DNA of 64,000 bases from Rallus limicola (Eukaryota; Chordata; Aves; Gruiformes; Rallidae). Below the pieces are notes generated by a model. It made no database searches. It saw only the letters and a list, made by a program, of their open reading frames with translations, and was not told the origin of the DNA. Both the position numbers and the translations under genes were made by a program. This document shows positions 61,851 to 64,000 of the stretch, in pieces. Within the stretch, counting starts at the first letter, position 1. Every line of letters begins with the position of its first letter. Where the stretch lies: assembly GCA_022605955.1 (NCBI GenBank), contig JAKCOZ010000001.1, positions 99,480,211-99,544,210 of the forward strand, in the 5' to 3' direction.

Positions 61851-64000
61851 TAGAGCTCTTAGAGCTGTTTGGCATTGGCTCTATTGGAAGTGGGGTAAAC
61901 TTCTAGAAGCTTCTCACAGAAGCCACCTCTGTAGCCTCCCCACTATCAAAACCTCGCTGTGCAAAAGCAATATGAAATGCACAATGAGGAAAAATATACA
62001 CGGTTAATAGGAATAGCTAGGTTCATCATTGGGCCATTAATCACTAGATCTTATTTCACTAGTCTTCATCATACTTGGCTGGCAATCTCATAAAAAAACA
62101 ATGCAGTGCAATAGTTTACAGTCTAATTTTTATATTGTAGGGAGAGCATGGAGTTATATGCAAATTAGTATTAACTCATCAACAGAAAAATAAGAAGTAA
62201 GCCTAGCACTTAGGTGTCACAGATCTCAAATATAAATACGACTGCCAAAACAGCAGTTGAATTTTAATTTGAGAAACATATAGAACCTCAAATCTTCAAA
62301 AATGCCAAACATCAAAACAGTCTCAAGACTGCAAGTAAAATACTGGCTTATTCATCTTCATTGAGTAATTTTGCCCCCTTAATTATATTTTGGAAGTATT
62401 CCCTTTGAGTGACATTTCTCTTCACATTATCTGCTATCTCCATCTGGAGTTTGTTTACCAGAATTTGCTCTACTTCTCCCAGGCTTGGGATTCCACAAAA
62501 GTGGATTACTGACATTCATTACCACATATGATATTTTCAGCTTTTACCTTCCTTTATGCATTTATCAGAGAGATAATAATACAGAATTTTTCTTCAGAGT
62601 TCTGTTCTTTCATGTGCAAAGGAAACTGGTCACAAACCAGTTCACAAGAAAGAAGTGTGAGCAGATTTTGCAAAAACAATCTCTATTCCTTCATTTTAAA
62701 ATCTTTTTAATAACATATCTAAAAGATAAACACACATATACAAATATACTTCCATTACATACACAAATATATTTCCATTAACTGGTACTCTTTGACTTAC
62801 TGCTTGAAGCATGCTATCACTTATGAAGAAATATTATTTCTGTGTAACCTTTTTACAGTAAGAAAAAGTTTTTCCAAGCCCAGAGCTTAAGACAAGATTT
62901 TTTTTTGTTGGTTCCACTTTCTTGTTGAAAAAAATAAGGGTCTCACAGCAGTCTAAAGAAATCCAAACAACGGCAGAAACTGATGAGAAAAACACTCTCA
63001 GATCCTCCTGTTAATTATTTTTATCTTATTGATCTGCTGAGTTATAGCAGAGTTACTCTCCTACTGTTTATTCTAACTGTGGAACTTCCATAATGCATTT
63101 TCCATTTCTTTTGGATTCCAGAGATATCATGCCTGTGTTCGGTCACCCTGTCTGTAAGAGTAATGTGGGGGTTTTGGGGAGGGAAAAGGGAAGAGAGAGT
63201 GTTAGAGGAATAAAGAAACAGGCAAAGACTCTCTGAAATGTACCTTCCGAAGCCTAAAAAGCCTAAGCACTGTTAGAAAATGCAGGAATGGATGAAAAGG
63301 TGGAAGAAGAAAACTCACAGAAGAATTTATTTTCAGACCTTTCCCAACATTAACCAGAATATTTAATATCACTATCTGAACTTAGTTATCTCCATAAACA
63401 CAAACCTTTTTTTATACACGCAGGAATAGGCAATAGAGAAAGGAGGACACATTTTCAAAAGGTATTTAGTTCTGTTTTCACTGAAATCCATTGTTCTATC
63501 CTACAATTACTCTTTTTTTTTTTTTTTTTTACATTATCAGTAGAGAATTAACATAAAATTGTAAGTATGTCATTTTTAGCTGCAAGTCAAACTGACAGGA
63601 AAATGAAACATGCCATTGTATTAGGATCTTACCATGCAACTCTCTATGACAGATTGCAAATACAACCAAGTCAGTAATATATTTTATTACTATTTCCTTT
63701 TTTATAATATACAATATACTTTAACTACTAATAAAAGTATCAGTTCCCATGGGCTCTTGCACTTTGGGCACTTACAAAGGTATTAGCTTTCTTCCCTGGG
63801 GTGTAATTGTAAAATAAATAAATAATCGTTATCATGCTGCATGATGTATCAGTAGTCAGAAGATGGCTCTTTCATCAAGAGTCGATTCTGGGTTGTTTGC
63901 TGAAAAAAAAACATCTGGCTGCCAGGGCTAACAGCCTCTGTATGGAATATACGGCTGTGGTCATTAGGAAGTCCTCTGGGCAGTTTCAGCGCACCAAGAA
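61851..64000. other. AT-rich unique sequence to the window edge
   Basis: No gene is supported. An 18-base T run lies at 63513-63530. The final 250 bases are less AT-rich and free of stops for short stretches only. Anything beginning there would continue outside the window. Confidence 0.55.
63513..63530 (+). repeat. 18-base T homopolymer
   Basis: An uninterrupted T run follows TTACTC and precedes ACATTATC. No retroposed sequence is recognisable beside it on the minus strand, so it is most simply a slippage tract. Confidence 0.75.

Noticed and set aside
1..64000. Bacterial-type features (operons, CRISPR, toxin-antitoxin or phage defence genes)
   Set aside because: Repeat content is that of a bird nuclear genome, and no spaced identical repeats or compact gene strings are present.

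Overview
The window looks like bird nuclear DNA. The evidence is the dominance of CR1 (chicken repeat 1) LINEs, with their 8-bp 3' tail units (ATTCTRTG) and the reverse-transcriptase signature LDFSKAFD...FADD. It also carries avian-type endogenous retrovirus LTRs. I cannot fix the species. No exon of a host protein-coding gene, no rRNA, no tRNA and no CRISPR array could be supported. The sequence between repeats is AT-rich and stop-rich, so the window is probably a gene desert or the inside of a very large intron.

Layout: 1-2897 is non-repetitive apart from a stop-poor patch at about 692-1315. 2898-4221 is a solo LTR with a 5-bp target duplication, followed by a CR1 3' end (4227-4640) holding a tiny nested CR1. 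4641-14102 is AT-rich unique DNA. 14103-18190 is a repeat cluster: an old CR1 split by a younger 1.5-kb CR1, then an LTR, then a second copy of the first LTR family that carries an unidentified 827-bp insertion. 20925-27155 is the densest region: a minus-strand CR1, then a second minus-strand CR1 split by a nearly intact plus-strand CR1, then a plus-strand CR1 5' half (5' UTR plus ORF1 with zinc-finger and SGNH-esterase parts) that is itself broken by an LTR. 27156-41848 is mostly unique, with one old CR1 and a GC-rich island. 41849-44275 is a minus-strand CR1 split by a 367-bp solo LTR with perfect 6-bp target duplications. 46839-48005 is the third copy of the first LTR family. The remainder is AT-rich DNA with four more CR1 fragments (about 53.0, 59.4, 59.9 and 61.4 kb).

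There is no operon-like cooperation here. The interest lies in the order of insertion events and in what the retroelement remnants preserve. The most notable structures are a candidate 5'-inverted (twin-primed) CR1 that keeps its ORF1, a CR1 ORF2 whose only visible break over about 1 kb is a 2-nt loss at the catalytic FADD motif, and the unexplained insertion at 16928-17754. I did not find a convincing new biological system. The open questions are stated as such.
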